In this document: in pieces, positions 34,611 to 48,845 of the stretch
Layout of the letters: every line of letters begins with the position of its first letter
Numbering within the stretch: the stretch's first letter is position 1
DNA from: Lates calcarifer
Lineage: Eukaryota > Chordata > Actinopteri > Centropomidae
Length of the DNA stretch: 64,000 nt
Assembly: GCF_001640805.2 (NCBI RefSeq)
Contig: NC_066853.1
Location: 25,126,378-25,190,377, forward strand
Direction of reading: 5' to 3'
Translations under genes and position numbers: made by a program
The notes under the pieces: model-generated
The model's input: the letters and a program-made list of their open reading frames with translations, nothing else
Told to the model about the DNA's origin: nothing
Databases searched by the model: none

Positions 34611-36200
34611 CGCTACCCTACTGACCTGCAGCACACTTGGGGGGAGATCTTGCCCTCTGGCATAGTGGAGGGGGATGGCAACACCTGCCTGCCCTCAATC
34701 ACAAGCTTTTGATTTGTTCTTTTTATGAACAGTATGAAATTTAAATCGGTTTCAACATGCAAACATTTACAACATGTACATTCACAGTGGTATCCTGAGA
34801 AACATTTAAAGCACCCAAACTGGGGGCTACAACTTGAGACAACAAAAGTGCATTTGTGTGTATGGGGGGCATTGTGCTTGGGAGACTGTGTTAGGGGAAT
34901 GCCGTTTGGGACTGGGCCCCTGAACAGAACTTGGCAGCCTTCTCTTCGGCGGCAACAGACAAAGTAGAGCAGTGTCTCCATGCTGCTGGAGCCCCTCTCC
35001 ACTTAGACTCAGAGCTTGGAGGAGTGTGTTTTCTTCCTCCTAAATGCTGGATCCTTGTGAAAGCCCGGACTGGTTTCACATCACACTTCAGGATGATGCT
35101 GCCCAGAGTCTCCGTCTGTTTCTTCCTCAGCTCAAACTTGGCCTGGATGGTGTCGAATGATTGGCCAAACAAATCCTCCCCCGACACTGATTCATCTAAA
35201 TAAACTGTTCTCTCCTTGTCTGTCAGAGTCAGGATGTCAGAGAGAGTCAACCACAGGTGCCTCTGTGCCACCACCATTGATGCCTTCTCGCTACCCAGGA
35301 AGAGTGCTGCACAGCGGAACACAATATACTCTCAGTGGGCATCTGTGCTCCCAGCACTGCCAAACACATCACTTGATATGTTTGGAGCATGGTGACAGAG
35401 CTCAGTGCACAGACCTGAGCTCTGTAAATTTTGTTGAGCTGAGAAGCAGAGAATCTGCAGTGCTTGGAGGAGAAAGTTGTGGGGCCACCCATGCCGTGGT
35501 TATGAGGCGGGGCCAGAGTGGACCAAGCCAGCCTTCTCTGCACCATCCAAATTCAAATACTGTCCATAACTGGGCATCATGATGCGAGTGGACAACGGTT
35601 TGTTCCAAGTAAATGTCAATTCTGTGACAAAATCTGGGAACATAGGAAGTTATTTTTTTTACCATCATCAGCTTGGGGGAAGGAAGAAGCCCATAAACCA
35701 TGATGGTTTCTGAGCTGGTAGAGGAGAAGGCCACTCCACCTCCAGCTTTTCAGCAGCACAGCGGTACAGCAAAAAGAAGGATGTGTCGTCCAGGTTATTC
35801 GACGCACCAGCACCTGGAATCCTTGTCATCCTCCATGAATGTCCAGACTGATGTCTAGCATGTCATCATCATCATGATGAGCGGCTAGCTCAGGCTGCAG
35901 CTGGCTAGTACTCTCAAATTCAGCTAACCCCTCAGCATACTCCATGTGGTCAACCCAGTTACCAGCGGAACTTCGACTGAAAAATCTTCACCATCAGACT
36001 CAGGTGAAGCCAGGTCCCTTGGCACGGAGTGCAGGGGATCATGTCAGGCAGCAGCCAACTTTCCCACCATCTTCTCAACAAACGCAACCCGCCTTTCTAG
36101 TGTCCTTTCTAGCTGACGACAACTGTCACACTAACTTCAAGCTTGCAGTAGCCTGGAGAAACAGAGCCAACTAGCAGCAGCTAGCTAGCCAGACATGTAG
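34611..36200 (-). pseudogene. DIRS1-like tyrosine-recombinase retrotransposon, Gag-like region
   Basis: On the minus strand, blocks typical of fish DIRS1 ORF1 appear in order: an acidic part (DDDDMLDISLDIHGG near 35850), VEWPSPLPAQKPSWF near 35730, TWNKPLSTRIMMPSY near 35600, LDGAEKAGL near 35550, then 34891-35322 with AQRHLWLTLSD, TVYLDESVSGEDLFGQSF and AKFELRKKQTE. The frame breaks between blocks. No RT/RNase H, methylase-like or recombinase ORF is recognisable, so only the front part is present or the rest is lost. Assignment rests on remembered DIRS1 Gag blocks. Confidence 0.6.
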
Positions 36201-37286
36201 GAGGTGTTCTCAGCGAGGTGAAGAGTGTAATAGCTGAGAGATGACTGTGCTGACAGGTGTTTTTATGTGCAGGCGGGGCCTCACATATACTGTCATAGAT
36301 CATCTGCCTTGACCCGCATGTTCTAAAAGTGTGTGAATAGATGCGTCTTCAGCCAGGCCACATGGAGACATGATATCCCAAACTTCATGTATTGTACCAA
36401 GTGAATCGACTGAATTAAAGTGTCACAACTGCATCAGACTCTTCTTCACCTCCTTATGCTGAAGAGCAGGAGACCCAAAAGCCAGTGTGTCGGCCACGTA
36501 CCGGGCCTTACAGTACCGCAGAGTGCTGACCAGCTCCTCAGTGTCAGGTGAAGGGGAGCCTGGTGCGGTTGTGACACTTAAAAGTTATATAATGTTAAAA
36601 AGTTGCATGCAAACTGCCGCAGTTACCTGAGGTAGACGAAGGTAACTACTGCGAAGGTAAATACTCAAACTAATGTTTTCTTGTTAGCTAATAATCAGCC
36701 TAACACTGATATTTGAAGTAGGTGCAGTGCACTTCATGCTTAAAAGAGAAAGCCTTTCTGTTGCCATGGTTCTCTATGTATACACTTATCTTGTGTGAAC
36801 AAAATAATAAAACGTGCACGTTTACTACTTCATTTGCACGTTTTACTATTTTGTGCGCAAGATTTAAAGACTTTTTTTTTTATCTTTCCTGTCCATCATC
36901 TTGTTTCCCCTTCCATTCTTGTTATCCTAAATCTTACCCACTTCCCTTTCCACCCTCCCTCTCCTGTATCTTTCTCCTTTTACCTTTTTGTCCTTTTTGA
37001 CATTGTAGTGACAGTGTCAGCGGAGATCTTCTCTTCATCATCTTCACATCACCATCAAATATACCACAACATCCCTCCATCTCATTCACATGTCCTCCCT
37101 TTCTCTTTTTGTTCTTTACATTTCCATCCCTCTATCCTTCATGGCTGTTTCCCATCCATCTTCGTCTTACTTCCTTTAATCATCCACCTCTCCTATACTT
37201 CACCATTCCTCCTCTTTTCTCCACCTCATTTTTCATCTTCTTTTATTTACATCCCCATCCTTCCTATCCTTCCTTTTTCTTGTAGC

Positions 37287-37331
<45 letters not shown>

Positions 37332-39059
37332 CTCCATGATTAGCATTGTGGTCCCACAGAAAGAAGATGCTCTTTCTTCATTCTTCTTTGTGTGTGGAGT
37401 TTACATGTTCTCCTTGTGCTTGCATGGGTTTTCTTCGGGCACTCTGGTTTCCTCCCACACTACAAAAATGTGAAACTCATGTGAAATTAATTCAAATAAA
37501 ATTCAATTAAAAATAGAATAACATTTTTGTCTTTGTGTCAGAATGTAGAGACAATTTTACCACACCCTTGGTTTGACGGTTGGTTGGTGTAGAATTTCCA
37601 TGTTTTAATCTATGTCAGATTTCCACATAATACACTGTATCATGACATAACAACATAGCTCCTTTTCAAAAACAAATAGTGTGACACTTATGGAGACACT
37701 GACCTGTTCCTGAAGGGAAAGGCAAGAAGTCAGCTTGGTAACACTGTTACTGTATATGTTAAAATATGTATTAAATGTATAACAAAAGGGACCATGCATG
37801 GCAGCAAACAAGGCAGGGATATAACCCATGAAACAGATACAATGAAGAAGAATCCATTTACATGAATACAAATTTGGGTGTTTTAAATTTAAGTCGTAGA
37901 CATTTAGAAAATTATTATAACAAAAACTGAAAATTAGGGTGATAAAAGTAAATTAAAAGTCTTTTTCATTTTGTTTGCCAAGGACATAGTTAGCACGTTA
38001 AATCAGTACTGGGGAAAAAGGAAACACAATGGATAACACACAACATTTTTAAGATGTATGGGAGTTATTACCAGTGCCTGGCCTAACTTACTAAGAAAGA
38101 GTCTTATCCTCTGGAGCTTTCCATGGTGCCAATTTGTGATTGATGCCATCTAGATTACAAAAACACCATATGCTAAACATCCTGCATGTTCTAAAAGTGT
38201 TCAGCAGCTTGTTTTACTCTGTTGTAACAATCCAATATGATTGTCAGCTTTTTTTGAAGTATTTAAGTAGATAATATCAGCTCTACCTCAATCAGATCAC
38301 CATCTGACAATCTAGTAATGTAACATAATCTGTAATAATATATCAGTCACAGCTGCATGTGTCATGATTTTGACTCATGTCCTGGCAGTTCCATGCTTCC
38401 TGGTGGTGTGCAGCAGATTTGTGTACGCTGTGTTTTCACTGAGCAAGAAAATACACACACAATCACTTTCATTGTCTTTGATGCAGTTTGGAAAACTGAA
38501 TTGAATTGAATTTGGTTCAGTTTGATGGCAAAGGGTGTCAGAAATTTCAAAGATAGTGTTTTTCAGGTGATGGTATGCAGACAAAAAACAACATGGGCTG
38601 AGTGAGTGCACAGTGGTGAACTGCAGATGAAACAACTAAAGTATTTAATTCAGGATATTTGGTATCCCTATGACCAGTATTTTTGTTAATTTTCTCAAAT
38701 GACAAGATTATTTACAGTTTGGAGAAAAATGCTATGTAAAATGACAAAAATTATAAATACTGGACCTTTGACAGTTTTGTGAAGGTAACACATGATAGCT
38801 GAGAGTTTTGAAAAGGCAAAACAGTGCTAGGCTGTTTCCTTAAAAACATTGCTGGGTTATTGATGCTGGGTCCAAGGAGCTGTAAGGAGTTCATTCACTG
38901 CTGAACAGCTGGTTGGGTTGTTTTGACCCACGTTTATTCATTTCCCCACACATCCGGTGTCACAACCTTCTGCATCCATCACTTCCAACAACTAGTTAAA
39001 TCCACATGTGACAGTGTGATGAACCTGCAGAGAATTATTCCAAATCTGCTGCTACCCCT
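36201..39059. other. Intergenic DNA with C/T-rich tract and (CA)n
   Basis: 36201-36600 may still be the 5' leader of the DIRS-like element. 36880-37290 is pyrimidine-rich and gives a spurious 182-codon ORF. A CA run of about 20 units lies at 37290-37329. Near 38850-38930 are TGCTGGGTTATTGATGCTGG and GGTTGGGTTGTTTTGACCC, blocks seen in fish MITEs. No gene recognised. Confidence 0.5.
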
Positions 39060-39260
39060 GGTTTTACAGAACTTTATAGTGAGTTTCAGCTTGTTGTGAC
39101 TAGCTCTCCAGGCCACAACTTCACTGTTTTGGTCCACTCTCACTGCTCTTATAGCGTGTGAAAACAGCAGGCAGTTGTTCTCAGGTAATACACTGCTTTC
39201 CAGCAGCAGATAGCAAACATAGTGGAGCATTTAGCAGCTCAAGAGACAGATATTTCCCCT
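39060..39260 (+). repeat. Dispersed repeat family, copy 2 of 3
   Basis: Shares the ordered blocks CACTGTTTTGGTCCACTCTC, GCAAACATAGTGGAGCATTT then AGCAGCTCAA, and GATATTTCCCC with the copies at 13.6 and 48.6 kb. Confidence 0.55.
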
Positions 39261-42200
39261 AGGAAATAAATAATGTTGCTGTAATTGCTGAATATCTAAA
39301 TGAGCTCAAATTTGCTCATCATATCAATCATCACTTTAATATTGATGATCCAATGTGTTGGCCACAAGTGTCCTATAAATCAGTTTTTGCAGGGTAACCA
39401 TACTCTGTTGGTATGCACTTTCATAGTCAAAGAAGAACACTGGTAATTATTCTTTAAAAACACAAAGGGAATCCTGAGTTGTCTGTCTTCTTGCCTGATG
39501 GTAGAAGATAATAGGTTTTACTAATTCTACTAGACCCACGAATCATTTAAGCTGTATAAAATTTATATAACGTGAATTCTGCTCTTGTCAGAAGTTTCTT
39601 TTAGTCCTGACAAAATAATGATACCGTAGCGATTATCCTCGACAGATCTGCTTTACCTGGAGTCTATAACTCCAGGGAAAGAGTTGCCAGCTGATCCAGC
39701 TAGAGCTACCTTTTACAGAGTGAGTGAGAAATGACCATTCACAGTGTGTTAAATTAAGTCAGTCAATTATATTGTACCTTATAAATCTCTCAAATAGTGT
39801 CTGAGTGTAACTTCCTTGAAATGCAGCCCAGACTAGAAGGAGCTCTTTGTGCCTGGATTTTATCCAAGCAGGCTTAATGTGCATATGTGTGAGTGGAATG
39901 CCTCAGCATACGTTAATGCATGGTTGACACACTCACATTCCCATGTATGCATGAATGACAGCACCTGGTAGAAATTACCTGTTGTAGTGCTGAGCATTGA
40001 TGTACACTTAAGGCAGGGCTCACGCTTGGCCTGGCCTGCTGGGCTAGTAAACAGCAGGGGGGTGAGCTTAGCAGTTGGATTTTACAACTAACACCTGCCC
40101 CTTGTAGGCCTGAAGTAGACTGCTCTACAACCAAATCATAAACCTGAAGAATGAGAGCTTACTTGTGGCACTGCTATGACTAATTCTGTGTTCTTAATAC
40201 ATCTTGTCAGAGTGGTTCATGATCATGGTGATAGTCTACCTAATGAGATACTGTTTAGTCAGTATGTGATTTTATGTACCAGCATGTGTTTACTTGGATA
40301 ATGCATTCCATTTGGGGGTTATGAGTTTGTGTGTAGTTTATTTGTGTGTTTTGCCTGCTTACCTATGGCATAATATGTGTGCCTCATTCCAGAGTGTGCA
40401 ATTGGCCATTAAAAACATTCCACATTTTTTGAAAGAACATGAAGTGTATTTGTAAAAAATATTGTCATGTAAAGAAAATATAATTTAATCAAACAAAAAT
40501 CCATTGTATTTGTATGTTTTCAGTTATTTACACCAGGAGGCAAGTTAACTTCTTCAGTTTCACTCAAATCAATTGCCATCCTTTACTAGGGAAGTAGGGA
40601 AACACTGGGAGAAAGCAGGCACACCACAGCCACACATAAGTATCAAATATAGTTTAGGTTAGTTTTATTATTTTTTGTCTGCACCATATGAGGTTGCTAA
40701 CTTGATAGCAAACTTAGTTCTGCCAGATAAACAATAGTGAGCTAAACTAGGTTCCACAATTGCAGCTACACAACTAAGGTGTTATAAGCACTAAAACAGT
40801 GGCTGCTTCAGCTACACGTGGTAATTCCACTGGCTCTGGTGCATTAAATTCTGTTGGATTCCAAGTCTGAACTAATAAGGAAGCTTAATGCCCTTAGAAG
40901 CTAACAGCTCATGTACAGAAAACAAACATAAAAGTCATCAAATGGGCTGATGAAATGAAAAAGAATTACTGAGCTAGCTTCCTCTTACAGCTAATTGAGG
41001 GCCCATAGTTGGTGGTGTGTGCCTTCCCATGGGAGATTGTACCAGCTCAACCCAGGCTACAGTGCAAGATAAGGCATGGAGTGGGAGTGAAAGAGGTGCC
41101 ATACTCCCTATTATATGTCATTATAAGTTGTTGTTTTAATGTAAAATAATTGCATGATGTTGCTTTAATGCACAGAAATTCTTAAAATAAATCTTTTTCT
41201 GTGGCTGTAAATTTAGATGAAGCTAAATCTAAGATGGGATGTTATTTCACACAGTATGCTACATCTGACTATAAAAGACTGCTGTTGTTTTTTGTTTGTT
41301 TTTTAAGATTCAACATTATATTACCATCACAGCAGAACAGAACAGCCAAATGGCTTCACTAGCTACTGCATGGCAGATGTCAGCTAATTATGTGCAAAAA
41401 CTGCTAAGGCTACAGACCAAGAGAATACAGACTTATTCAATAAAGGTTCATAAAATTGTTGTGTGGCTTGCTTCATATGTTTAGATAAAGTTTTTTGAAA
41501 GACTCTCTAATATTGTTGTTTATTCAGTATGTATGTTTTTAGTTGCCTTTAGCAAACACCAGTTCCTTTAAGTCCTAGACATTCATCTGCAGAATACTGT
41601 TTGACAGAATTCTGGTGTGGTAGATGGCTCAGATGGTTCAGACTTGTGACAGCAGGACAACTGTGACTGATCAACATTTCTGATTAATCAGCTGTTGGTT
41701 TAACATGATCTTGACAGCGTATCGATGAGTCTTAAAACAAGGCCATCAATTGCATTTTTCCATCAGCCAGAATTTCACTAAGCAGACCAGACTTTGAAAT
41801 AAAATAATAAGCCTATTAGTGTTTAACATTTTCACTTTATTACAAAATTTATGTTATTTTTAAAATTATTGATTTATCTATATCAGTGTAAGCAAACACC
41901 CTCCAAAAAACATGGGAAATCCAGAAATGTCATTGCATTGCATTCAGTGCAGTCATAAAAAATATTAACCAACTTAAACTGGTTATTCCTCTGCTTCAGT
42001 TTCCACAGCAGCACTAGTTGAAGCCTGGGAATATTAAAAAAAAACAGACTGGATAACTAATCACACTGCACGCAGTGTTGAGCTTACGGGTACTATGTGT
42101 TCCTACCTCTGGTCCAGACTGCCTTTGCTCATCCTCAGGACAAGCCTTTTAACATATGGATCCGTTGAGTATGTGAGAGACAGAGTGAGACCGAGAGGCC

Positions 42201-44039
42201 TGCAGGCCAGTTGATGATAATTGCCTTAGAAGAGAAAAAAAGAGAACAAACCTCAGGATGATGAAAACATAGCCGCTACTCTCTAAGAACATAGTGGATG
42301 TGGGATCCTGATATATGACTGATATGATATGTCGAGGAGAAAAAAAAAGTTGAATTACTGTAAATGTATTAATTACAATGTTTAGACCTAAGCTGAAAAT
42401 GCTGACATGATCAAACTCCCATCCTTTCTCCCTGTAGCCATTGTCCCTGTGTGTCGCTCAGGTGTTTGTAGTCTGCTATGAGATTTGTTTTCAGCAAGAA
42501 AACACATCTACTAATGTTAGGTCAACACAATGGACAGGCTGCTTATAAACTGCTTATCACAGGTTCCAGTGTGTTTGTGCCCATCACAGACTTTTCTGTT
42601 TCAGCTGCTCACTGGTCAGTGACTGTACTGAGTTGACATTAAGGCTAACTAATGTCAGCTTTTACTGCCGCTGACTGTCTGTTGCTACTGTCTCCCAAGT
42701 AAAGACACAATAATGTATAGTGTCATAGTGTAATAAGTTTTATTCAAACAACACAGCTGTCAAGTGACATCCATCAGTTGTGACTGGCATCAGAAGATGG
42801 TGTTGTTAGCTACTTCCTAAACACACAGGGTCCCTGGAAGGGATTGATTTGTTGTCTCCATACTTGGCAAATTTGTGGACTCACTATTCAAGATGGTGTT
42901 TGCATCAGGCAAGGACAGAAAACAACAACAACAATACTAAATATGATGATGACTGTATCCCTACAATGAAGAGTTCTATTCATTTTTTTTGGCTGCAAGG
43001 CCACTGAAAATATTCATGGGGCAGTAAAACTCTGATCTACTGGCCAAGTGGGGAAAAAATGTTACGTTGGACACTGACAGCTTCTGGGCTGCAGTGGGGA
43101 AAAAAAAAGAACATGACACCACAAGCAAGCAGTGCAGGCTCAGCCATGAGTGATTGCAGGGGGACATTGTCTTCCATTGGACTGGGTCTACCACCATACA
43201 GTTTTATGTTCATATACAGAAGGCAATTATGTTACTGAATAGCAATACTTAGCAATACTCTGTTATTCAATAATCAGTAGTTTGTCAATGTATTTCGCTG
43301 CAGTATTGGTATTATTTTTCCCTTTTAGAGGGACTTGCACTTAAAAATTGTGAAGATACCCTGGTTTACATCGTCCCTATAAAGTTTGTTTCTTTAAATA
43401 CAATGACCAACTTGTTGAGTGTGAAGGTAATAACAGTCATTCAGACTGTCACGTAGGCACCTACATCTTTGTCAAAGAGAAAAAGATAAATAGTAAGCAT
43501 TTAAAGTAGCAAACACTGTGTACGACAGGGCTTTGGAAAAAGCAAGTCTATTGTAGGAGGGTACAGTGAAGATCACAACACAATACTTCACTTTGTCACT
43601 TTGAAAACCTACAACTATCCTTCCCTAAATGATAGGTGAGGGTAAGGAATGATGTCCTGGAGGGACATGTGGGAGATGTGCTGTGGGTAATGCAGGTGTA
43701 ATCTTTCTGCACCCTCTTCGATTACGTATTTTGTGGTGGTGAAACTGATGTGAGGTCAGTGCACTGAAGAGCAAAACTGTGGAAAACACTGACGTCACTG
43801 GAGCTGGCCAGCAGGGGCGCGTTGACACCATCCTCAGAGCCAAGAGTTGAGCCGGTCACTATGAATCTTCACTGTTCTGGATCTGAAAAAATTATTTTGC
43901 AGATTCCAACTGATGTCTCATTGACCTTTCACTTATAGTGTTGCCAAAGTGCTGTGAGTGTCTGTCAAGATGTCCTCATCAGAATGGAATGTATTAGCTG
44001 TGAAACAGTACTACCAACCATGCAAACATTCTGTGAGTG

Positions 44040-44074
<35 letters not shown>

Positions 44075-44728
44075 CGGGCACGTGTGTGTGTGAGATTGCC
44101 ATTGTGTTACCACCCCGTAAAGATTCTCATGTGGTGAACAGATTTTGTTTAATTGGAGTCCAAACAGTGTGCAAGTTGCCAATGTGCACATCTATTCTTT
44201 TACATTTCCTCACATTTCCTCGCTCTTCAAGAAATAAACACTTCCAAGACTAGCAATGCAACAGAGAAATAAGTAATATAAATTACAAAAGCCTAAACTG
44301 GTCTAAATACTTTGGACAAGAAACATTTGACTGAGAGCACATGAGTGGATAGCACATCCTGTGCTGTGCAGTATTCAAAGCACTCTCATTTAGAATATAC
44401 ATCTGAGTTATGTGATTTTTATCATTTACAATTTATTATTTCAGTGTAGTGAATTTGTTGTAGTTGGTGTCATGTGGAAGATATTATGGAGCTTGTACCC
44501 TCATACCTTCACATCATGACAACTGTTTACAAATATACAGATACACTGAAGATATAAAGTCAGGACTTATATTTACAGATGTCATAGAGTAGGTAGTGCT
44601 TATAAATTTCATCCTCTTTCTCTAATGATGATTTTATTTCATGCTATAAAAATGTCTGTTGCAGTTACTGTTACATGCTGCAGAGAACAGGTTTGTTTAA
44701 CTTGGACATCAAAATTAATGACAATAAA
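39261..44728. other. Intergenic DNA, no gene seen
   Basis: Only short random ORFs. A TG run of about 15 units lies at 44043-44072. Nothing else was assignable. Confidence 0.55.
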
Positions 44729-44920
44729 GGGGGTGGCTGTGGCTCAGTGGTTTAATTGTAGGGTCAGTGGTTTGCTAAGTGTCTCCTGAGCTAGAAACTG
44801 AACCTGAAATTGAACTGTGCCTGATGGCCCGGCCATGGTGTGAGTGAATGAGAGGTTCAATTTAAAGAGCCCCGGTATAACCATGCAGTTTAAATGCAGT
44901 TTAATTACCATATAATCAAG
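44729..44920 (+). mobile_element. Degenerate tRNA-related SINE
   Basis: It starts GGGGGTGGCTGTGGCTCAGTGG, as in the abundant fish SINE; TGGCTCAGTGG corresponds to the pol III A box. CTGAACCTGAAATTGAACTG, GATGGCCCGGCCATGG and GTGAGTGAATG follow in the family order, then a TTTAAATGCAGTTTAATTACC-like end. The B box (normally GGTTCGATCCC) is badly eroded, so transcription is unlikely. Confidence 0.6.
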
Positions 44921-47900
44921 GCTATGTACTGGTATAATCAAGGACAGTGGTGTTTTATGGCACCCATCAGCCATACCTGTAGATAATAATATGGAATATG
45001 ACAGAAGGCTCTTTCTTGGTGACTAGCGCAGTTGTTTGTTTGCTTTGGAATGCAGTAAAAGAACTGGATACTGTGTTTCAAACAGGTGCCTTATTCCAGA
45101 AACTTTCTGAGTGCATATTACACAATTGTATCTCTCTCACTATTTGTCTCATTTGTTTCTCTCTCTTTTCTTCAACACACACACACACACAAGCTGGGGT
45201 TGATGTTTGTGGAATTACTGGTTCTGTATAGCTGGGATAATTGTCCACAAACCTCTAGAGGACAGCCGGGCCAATTCTGCAGTTATGTCCCACCAAATAC
45301 AATGACATCACTGTTTTGTTAGTTTTTAACATAGTGCTGTGTGTTGCACAGTCAGCTGTTGGCCCTCTACAACTCTCTGACTGATGGGTAGCAGAACCAC
45401 TGGCACAGATTTTCACAGCTGCACTAGATGATGCTGCAATGCTGCCAAGCCAGGCACTTGACATTCCTCTGTTAGTGGGAGAAATGAGGTAGTATGCTTT
45501 TATACAACACACACACACAACATACACTATAGCACATATATACATTTGCATACATGTTCTGTCTTTACAGTTCACAAATGTAAACATTAAATCAAAAGCA
45601 CCCATGCACATTACCCATACATATACTTTTACAATATACCCACTGGTTTATATGTGATATTACTTTAAATACCTGCCTGTCTCTAATCTCGATTTGGCAA
45701 ATCATCAATTTAGCTGTATAGTTGTATCCAAAAGCTTAATTGAAGCACATGACAACTCATAAACATATATTATAGGATAAGTGTAGGCTTGAGTAAACTG
45801 GACTATTTACTTATACTATGAGCTAGTGGGATGATTTCTATTCAAAAAAAGTCCCTAATATAATCTCCTGCCAGCACAATGAGTCACTGGAACTGGAAAT
45901 GCATAACTGAGGCTTTGACAGTCAACCACATACTGTATGATATGGCATGTGTACATCAGATCAGGATTTCATATCCACCAAGTAAATCTCTGAAAGTGTT
46001 TTGTTTTGTTTTGTTTTGTTTAGAGGTTATTCACACACTGAATAACTTGACATGACTAGATGTCAGGGAAAATTTGTTTCTGTTAATTCTGTTAACTTGT
46101 GCCTCTGCTGAAAAACTGTGCCAGTTACCATATCATACATATCACAACTGTAACTGAAAACTGAACATGACAAAATAAAAGTGCAAATAGACACAGAGAT
46201 TTTTTTTTTCATTCTTATATAACCTTGTTTAAAATGGCTCGGCCTCTTTGAGATATAGGCAGTTGTAGACTGCATTGAACATTAAATGTAGCCAAGTCAA
46301 GCTAAAAGTGCAGAACAGCATTTGCTATGCATTAACATCTTAGAAATATCTATATAGAAATGTTTAAACATTGTTAAATGTCCTCACCAAGAGTGTAAAA
46401 AACTATTTTTATTTTCTACTCATAAAATGTGACTTTATTATTCTTAAGCAGTGTATGAACTGTTAAACTTTCTTATGTGCTTCTGTTCTAAGTACTTATG
46501 AATGTCTTATAATCTAAAAATAAATAAGTTTATGATGCTCTTATAAACAGTTGTGTAGTCTTATATACACATAATAATGTTAATAAGCATCTTATGAGGA
46601 TTTATAAGGGCTTTACTATCTGGACATTGTGTGTACTACTTTGGTATAACAACATGTCATGCAATTGGTTGTGAAAAAAATCAAAGAGAATAGAGCAGTG
46701 GCAACAACAGCAGAACTGACTGACAGACTGACAGAGTACTTGTGTTTTCAAAATCACGCTGGTTGTATTTCAGTTTGTGAGAGACAAAAAACAGGTTTTG
46801 TTGTGTTAAGGTTTCTTTTGGAGAGTCTCGGGCTGACAGTGAGGAGTTCTTGAGACTCAAATGGAGGAGAAGCAGATTAGTCACAATGACCTGAAGTCAG
46901 AGCAATGGGTTCACGAGGGCAAAACATAGGTCTGTGGGGTTTTGATGCCCCTTAATGAGTCATTCTTTTTGTAGAGAATAACACCAGTCTTAACAAGTGA
47001 AAAGGAAGCAGCTAACTGTGGAGGTGATCATTCATCATGTACTGGCTGAGCACAGAGGAGCCAGTCCCTGTCAAGGCCAGTACTCTACTGAGGATTGGAT
47101 TTCAGCTGCTGAGTGTTCACTGCATGTGTTAATATTACAGCTCACAGCATACTTGTTTGGATGTCATAGTGCAGAGGAACAGATGATGATGATGATGATC
47201 AAAAGCTCCTGCAGTTAGTGTACATCAATAGAGGGGGAAAAAAACACTGACGTGAGGAAAGTAGAAAGAGCTACCAGCGTCACAGTGTAACACCAAAAAC
47301 TCTCAAACTTGACGTCTGTTAATTACAAAATATAAAATCCACTTTCACATTAGTTTCACATTACTTTTACTGCCATGAAGAGGCAAATAAATCCACATCG
47401 GGACACTGCAGCTGTTGTACATGTCACTGTGCTGAAAGCTCTGGAAATAACAGCCTCTTTTTGCCACACTACTCCATTTAAACTTTCTACAGTACTATAA
47501 GTGGTGTATAAGGACTCATTGACATAGTGCAAATACTGAGCAACCAAAGTGAACAAATACAGAAGAAATGGCATGTAGGCTATGGTATGTGACTCTGAGA
47601 ATGTGTCCAGACATGTATGTGAAAATGGCTAACTTAACACAGATAAAGTTGAACTGTTGACTCTAACTGTTGTATCTAATTTTTGACCTTCTGTCAGTCT
47701 AACAATATTTTCCCTCATTGTTCAAAACTTTCTGGCACCCAGGCTAATTTATCAAGAACAAAGTAATGTCTTTGCATTGAAGAATTCAAAGCCAGAGTCT
47801 CTATTGAACTGTGCCCCAGGACAATGGTATGATTGATATTTTGTTATGGCACAAAGGCATGCTCTTTGATTTATGTGCCTTTTTTTTCTTTCTCAGTAAG

Positions 47901-48619
47901 ATTCCTATGAAAAACAACATACGGAACGTAAGAACATTTTTTGGATATGACACAGTTTTAAGGCTTTGTTTTTTGTATAGTAAGAAAGTCAGCAGACCTA
48001 AGTAGACCATCCCAGCAACAACCCTTCTTCTTTCTTAAATATTGTATGTATGCTACTAATCTGAGATAGCAAATAAATTTGAAAGAAACATGATGCCATC
48101 CAGTTTGTGCTCTTCATTTAAAGTAGGATCTCTCAAATTTTCATATAATGAGCCAAACACAAAAAATCCAGGTAGCTCACACTAAAATAGAAAATTAGGG
48201 TGATTTAAAATTATTTTCCTTAGCCTTTTGTGGTAGCTACTGCATTGAACACAACAATCAGCAAGCCAAGTAATTCACACAAAGTGCTGCCTAACCTCGT
48301 TCCTTATCAAGAAAAACGAAACTTGTGAATGAAAACAAAATTTTATGCCTTTTTCTGTATATGTTATTTCTTGTTGGACAATGCTTGGATATGAAATTGA
48401 GTGACAAAGCCCTGTTTTTCAGTTCCTGATTTAATTATTTTTTCTCAGAAAACGAAATAGATTGAGACAATGGTACACAGATTGGACATAATGAACTGAC
48501 AACACATTTAATTTGTTTTCTCTGCAATATCCACTCAGGGCAACATCAAGATTTACATATTTTAATGTTTAGACAATTCAACACTCTTAGTTAAACTAGG
48601 GAAGATCAGTCGTTTTAGC
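44921..48619. other. Intergenic DNA, no gene seen
   Basis: It contains a short CA run (45175-45190), a (GTTTT)n run at 45998-46021 and a GAT run near 47184-47200. No domain recognised in the short ORFs. Confidence 0.55.
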
Positions 48620-48845
48620 CTCTTTCAGCTTATTCTTTGGGACTTACAGCCTGCAGTTTTACTGTTGTGGTTCAGACTCACCACTCTCATCAACCTCATT
48701 TCCAGCAGCAGACAGCTATTTTAAGTACTGATCAATCCATTGCACACAACAGCACCATACAGCAGACAAAGTTAGTGACTAGCTGGTGAACATAGTGGAG
48801 CATTAAATTGCTACAGAACCAAGTATTTCCATCAGGTGCTGGTGA
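48620..48845 (+). repeat. Dispersed repeat family, copy 3 of 3
   Basis: Shares TACTGTTGTGGTTCAGACTC then ACCACTCTCAT, GCAGACAAAGTTAGTGACTA then GCTGGTGAACATAGTGGAGC, and AAGTATTTCC with the copies at 13.6 and 39.1 kb, in the same order and strand. Confidence 0.6.

Noticed and set aside
36795..37343. 182-codon ORF rich in Ser, Phe, Pro and His
   Set aside because: It is a translation of a pyrimidine-rich tract ending in a CA microsatellite; no domain, and composition alone explains it.
44729..44801. Functional tRNA gene
   Set aside because: The A-box-like start belongs to a degenerate SINE; no cloverleaf can be formed and the B box is eroded.
45255..45611. 118-codon minus-strand ORF as a gene
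   Set aside because: Contains low-complexity Val/Cys and Ser/Ala stretches and no domain; likely chance.
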